Below, piece by piece: positions 61,674 through 64,000 of a stretch of 64,000 nt of DNA. Position numbers and translations under genes: made by a program. Origin of the DNA: Hymenobacter glacieicola (GTDB taxonomy: Bacteria; Bacteroidota; Bacteroidia; Cytophagales; Hymenobacteraceae); assembly GCF_014640315.1 (NCBI RefSeq), contig NZ_BMGS01000011.1, forward strand, positions 1 to 64,000, given 5' to 3'. The notes beneath the pieces were generated by a model. That model worked only from the letters and a program-made list of their open reading frames with translations, did not search any database and was not told where the DNA came from. Within the stretch, counting starts at the first letter, position 1. Each line of letters begins with the position of its first letter.

Positions 61674-63842
61674 ATGTTGGAACAACTCTCCCTGGCGGTG
61701 ATTATCATCGTCGCCGTCCTGTTATTGGGCTTTTTGGCCATTATTGCCCGCATGTACCAGAAGGCGGTGCAGGGCGAGGCCCTCGTGCGAACCGGCATGG
61801 GCGAAACCAAGGTTTCCTTTAGCGGCATCTTCATCGTGCCCATTCTCCACAAGATGGAGGTCATGGACATCAAGCTCAAAACCATCGTTATTGCCCGTGC
61901 CGGCTCCGAAGGGCTGGTCTGCAAAGACAACCTGCGGGCCGACGTGAAGGTAAATTTCTTCGTGCGCGTCAACAAAACCCACGACGACGTGCTGAACGTG
62001 GCCCAGAGCATTGGGGCCCACCGCGCCTCTGACCCCGCGGCCCTGGAGAACCTATTCGACGCCAAGTTCTCGGAAGCCCTCAAAACCGTAGGCAAGCACT
62101 TCGATTTCATTGAGTTGTATAACTCCCGCGAGCAGTTCAAGCAGGAAATCTTGCGCATCATCGGCACCGACCTCAACGGCTACGTCCTGGACGACTGCGC
62201 CATTGACTACCTGGAGCAAACCCCGCTGGCCGCGCTCAACCAAGACAATATTCTGGACGCCGAGGGCATCAAGAAGATTATTGCCCTGACCTCGGAGCAG
62301 AAAATTCAGGCCAACTCCATCCAGCGGGAGCAGCAGAAAACCATCAAGAAGCAGGACGTAGAGGCCCAGGAAACCATTTTGCAGCTGGAAAAGCAGTTGA
62401 TTGAAAACCAGGAAAAGCAGAAGCGGGAGGTAGCCAACATTAAGGCGCGCGAAGCCGCAGAGGCCGAAAAAGTGCAGCAGGAGGAAACCCTCAAATCGGA
62501 GAAGGCGCGCATTGCTACCGAGGAAGAAGTGCGCATTGCTGAGCAAAATCGGGACCGGCAGGTACTGGTAGCCGAACGCAATAAGCAGCGCACCGACGCC
62601 GTGGAAACCGAGCGAGTAGCCCAGGCAAAAGCCCTGGAAGCCAACGAGCGGGAGCGTATTGTGGCCCTGGCCCAGATTGAAAAGGAAAAGGCCCTGGAGG
62701 AAGAGCGCAAGAACATCCAGACCATTATCCGCGAAAGAATCTCGGTGGAAAAAGCCACGGTGCAGGAAGAAGAAAAAATCAAGGACACCCGTGCCCAGGC
62801 CCAAGCCGACCGCGAAAAGCTGGTGGCCCTGACTGCCGCCAAGCAGCAGGCCGAAGCCGCCACGGTGGCCCTGGTGGGCAACGCCGACATGGAGAAGCAA
62901 GCCGCCGAGTTCCGCGCCAAGCAGGCCCTGATTGATGCTGAGGCGGAAAAAGCTTCCGCCGAGTTCAAAGCCCAGGCCATCCGCACCTTGGCCGAAGCGG
63001 AAGCCAGCAAAGCCACGGCCGTGGGCCTGGCCGAAGCCCAGGTAATGCAGGCCAAAGCCACCGCCCGCCAGAAGGAAGGGGAAACCCAGGCCACCGTACT
63101 GCAACTTACCGCCGCCGCCGAAGCCCAGGCCATTCAAGCCAAAGCTGGGGCCCAAGCCGAAGCCGACGAGAAGCTGGGCTTGGTGGCCGCCAAAGTAAGC
63201 CGCGAAAAAGGCCTCGCCGACGCCTCCATCATTGAGGCCCGCGCCGATGCTGACCAGAAAAAGGGCCTGGCCGAAGCCGCCGTATCGGAACAGAAATTCG
63301 CGGTGGAAGCCAAGGGCATTGAAGCCAAGGCCGACGCCATGAAAAAGCTCGACGGCGTGGGCAAAGACCACGAGGAGTTCAAGCTGCGCCTCGACAAGGA
63401 GAAGTCGGTGGAGCTGGCCCAGATCAGCATCCAAAAGGACATTGCCGCCTCCCAGGCCGACGTTATCGGCGAGGCCCTCAAAGCCGCCAAAATCGACATT
63501 GTGGGGGGCGAAACCATGTTCTTCGACCAGATTATCGGCTCCATCACCAAGGGCAAAATGGTGGACCGCGCCGTGCACAACTCCGAAGTGCTGGGTACCG
63601 TGAAAGACGCCTTCTTCTCCCTCGACGGCGGTGGAGACTTCAAAACCAACCTCCGCCGCTTCGTCGACCAGTTCGGCCTTAGCAGTGAGGACATGAAGAA
63701 CCTCAGCGTCTCGGCGCTGCTGCTCAAAATGATGAACCAAGCTGGCGACGACGCCACCCGCGCCACCATCACGCAACTAGCCGGCACGGCGCAGGTAATG
63801 GGCATCGGGGACAAGCCCGCCCGGATGCTGGAGTTGAAGTAA
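61674..63842 (+). CDS. flotillin family protein (YqiK-like)
   Basis: Membrane scaffold of 722 aa. It has an N-terminal transmembrane helix (LAVIIIVAVLLLGFLAIIA), SPFH domain (about 30-200), and a very long Ala/Glu/Lys coiled coil (about 215-600) with the EAxA repeats typical of flotillins. The C-terminal region has VGGETMFFDQIIGSITKGKMVDRAV. Forms large oligomers in ordered membrane domains. The start is the ATG of MLEQLSLAV. Confidence 0.95.
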   Translation: MLEQLSLAVIIIVAVLLLGFLAIIARMYQKAVQGEALVRTGMGETKVSFSGIFIVPILHKMEVMDIKLKTIVIARAGSEGLVCKDNLRADVKVNFFVRVNKTHDDVLNVAQSIGAHRASDPAALENLFDAKFSEALKTVGKHFDFIELYNSREQFKQEILRIIGTDLNGYVLDDCAIDYLEQTPLAALNQDNILDAEGIKKIIALTSEQKIQANSIQREQQKTIKKQDVEAQETILQLEKQLIENQEKQKREVANIKAREAAEAEKVQQEETLKSEKARIATEEEVRIAEQNRDRQVLVAERNKQRTDAVETERVAQAKALEANERERIVALAQIEKEKALEEERKNIQTIIRERISVEKATVQEEEKIKDTRAQAQADREKLVALTAAKQQAEAATVALVGNADMEKQAAEFRAKQALIDAEAEKASAEFKAQAIRTLAEAEASKATAVGLAEAQVMQAKATARQKEGETQATVLQLTAAAEAQAIQAKAGAQAEADEKLGLVAAKVSREKGLADASIIEARADADQKKGLAEAAVSEQKFAVEAKGIEAKADAMKKLDGVGKDHEEFKLRLDKEKSVELAQISIQKDIAASQADVIGEALKAAKIDIVGGETMFFDQIIGSITKGKMVDRAVHNSEVLGTVKDAFFSLDGGGDFKTNLRRFVDQFGLSSEDMKNLSVSALLLKMMNQAGDDATRATITQLAGTAQVMGIGDKPARMLELK

Positions 63843-63871
63843 TAACTACTATCTAAGCTAAGGCCAGAACC

Positions 63872-64000
63872 TAGCTCCCCTCCTCAGATGAGGAGGGGTT
63901 GGGGGTGGTTGAAAAACTAGAGCTAGAAACTAGAATTAGTCTGTCGTTCAACGATTGGTCAACCACCCCTAGCCCCTCCTTATCCAAGGAGGGGAACTAG
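63872..64000. repeat. family 2 palindromic element (reaches window end)
   Basis: CTAGCTCCCCTCC...GGGGTGGTTGA on the left and its complement TCAACCACCCC...GGGGAACTAG at the edge, with a short CCTCAGATGAGG hairpin inside the left arm. It is the same family as 50245-50420. Confidence 0.85.

Noticed and set aside
62052..63776. 574-aa minus-strand ORF opposite flotillin
   Set aside because: Low-complexity antisense of a coiled coil with no start signal or family resemblance.

Overview
The window reads as chromosomal DNA of a high-GC Bacteroidota, most likely a Hymenobacter-type member of the Cytophagales. Supporting signs are the many TAnnTTTG (usually TACCTTTG) -7 boxes typical of the phylum, the gene repertoire (NFACT/RqcH, Omp85-type barrels, LytS/LytTR pair, Mpl, DUF434, HDAC-like, flotillin) and dense intergenic palindromic repeats. 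The genus is inferred from this pattern, not from a marker gene. No prophage, CRISPR array, transposase or plasmid gene was seen.

Layout. 0-13 kb: dnaB (-), mpl, an alpha/beta hydrolase, an M48 protease/lipoprotein/micro-ORF operon (-), a fumarylacetoacetase-family gene, an M23 peptidase, a type II NADH dehydrogenase (-), a lipocalin and bcp. 12.8-17.3 kb: the two halves of a split transketolase, separated by a VWA protein and a PhyH-type dioxygenase whose N- and C-terminal codons both lie in palindromic repeats. 17.7-31 kb: an Omp85-type barrel, an orphan CheB, a sigma/anti-sigma-like/Spy-like trio, an aminotransferase, TerB, pfkA, miaA and a glycosyltransferase. 31-42.5 kb: a very large hybrid histidine kinase with its receiver, a PhnP-like MBL enzyme, RqcH, a normal tRNA-Leu, Dps, MOSC, OsmC and an XRE regulator.

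43.1-48.6 kb is the most remarkable part. All on the minus strand and in transcription order lie a Ro60/TROVE protein, a TIGR02452 (PARG-like) protein, an array of small structured RNAs, and the RNA ligase RtcB. The array holds five ~150-nt units separated by 9-10 nt AT-rich spacers, then a mini-unit and a degenerate relative in the rtcB leader. Each full unit has its own closing helix, a conserved internal loop (TGYCGTA opposite YTTGTTGC) resembling the Ro-binding site of Y RNAs, an 8-bp helix, a second conserved loop (NTACTTC), and then a circularly permuted tRNA-like module: T-arm and 3' acceptor strand first, a short cap, then 5' acceptor strand and, in units 2-5, a D-arm. Units 3 and 5 even keep complete anticodon arms (CUU, UUG). 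I read this as a tandem array of YrlA-like, tRNA-mimicking Y RNAs embedded in an RNA-repair and RNA-quality-control locus.

49-64 kb: a candidate sRNA with its own promoter and terminator, a Spy-like protein, a LytS/LytTR two-component pair, DUF434, HDAC-like and J-domain proteins, an XRE/S24-type regulator lacking the catalytic Ser, and an envelope-stress cassette (YbjN-like, PspA/IM30, two paralogous mini membrane proteins, a YqiJ-like OB-fold membrane protein, small membrane proteins, flotillin).

Two families of dispersed palindromes decorate the intergenic regions: a GTCATnC(C/A)GA...-ended family with stems up to 45 bp, and an AGCTCCCCTCC...GGTTGA family. Coordinates of coding starts were adjusted from the longest frame whenever a promoter, signal peptide or family length argued for an internal start.
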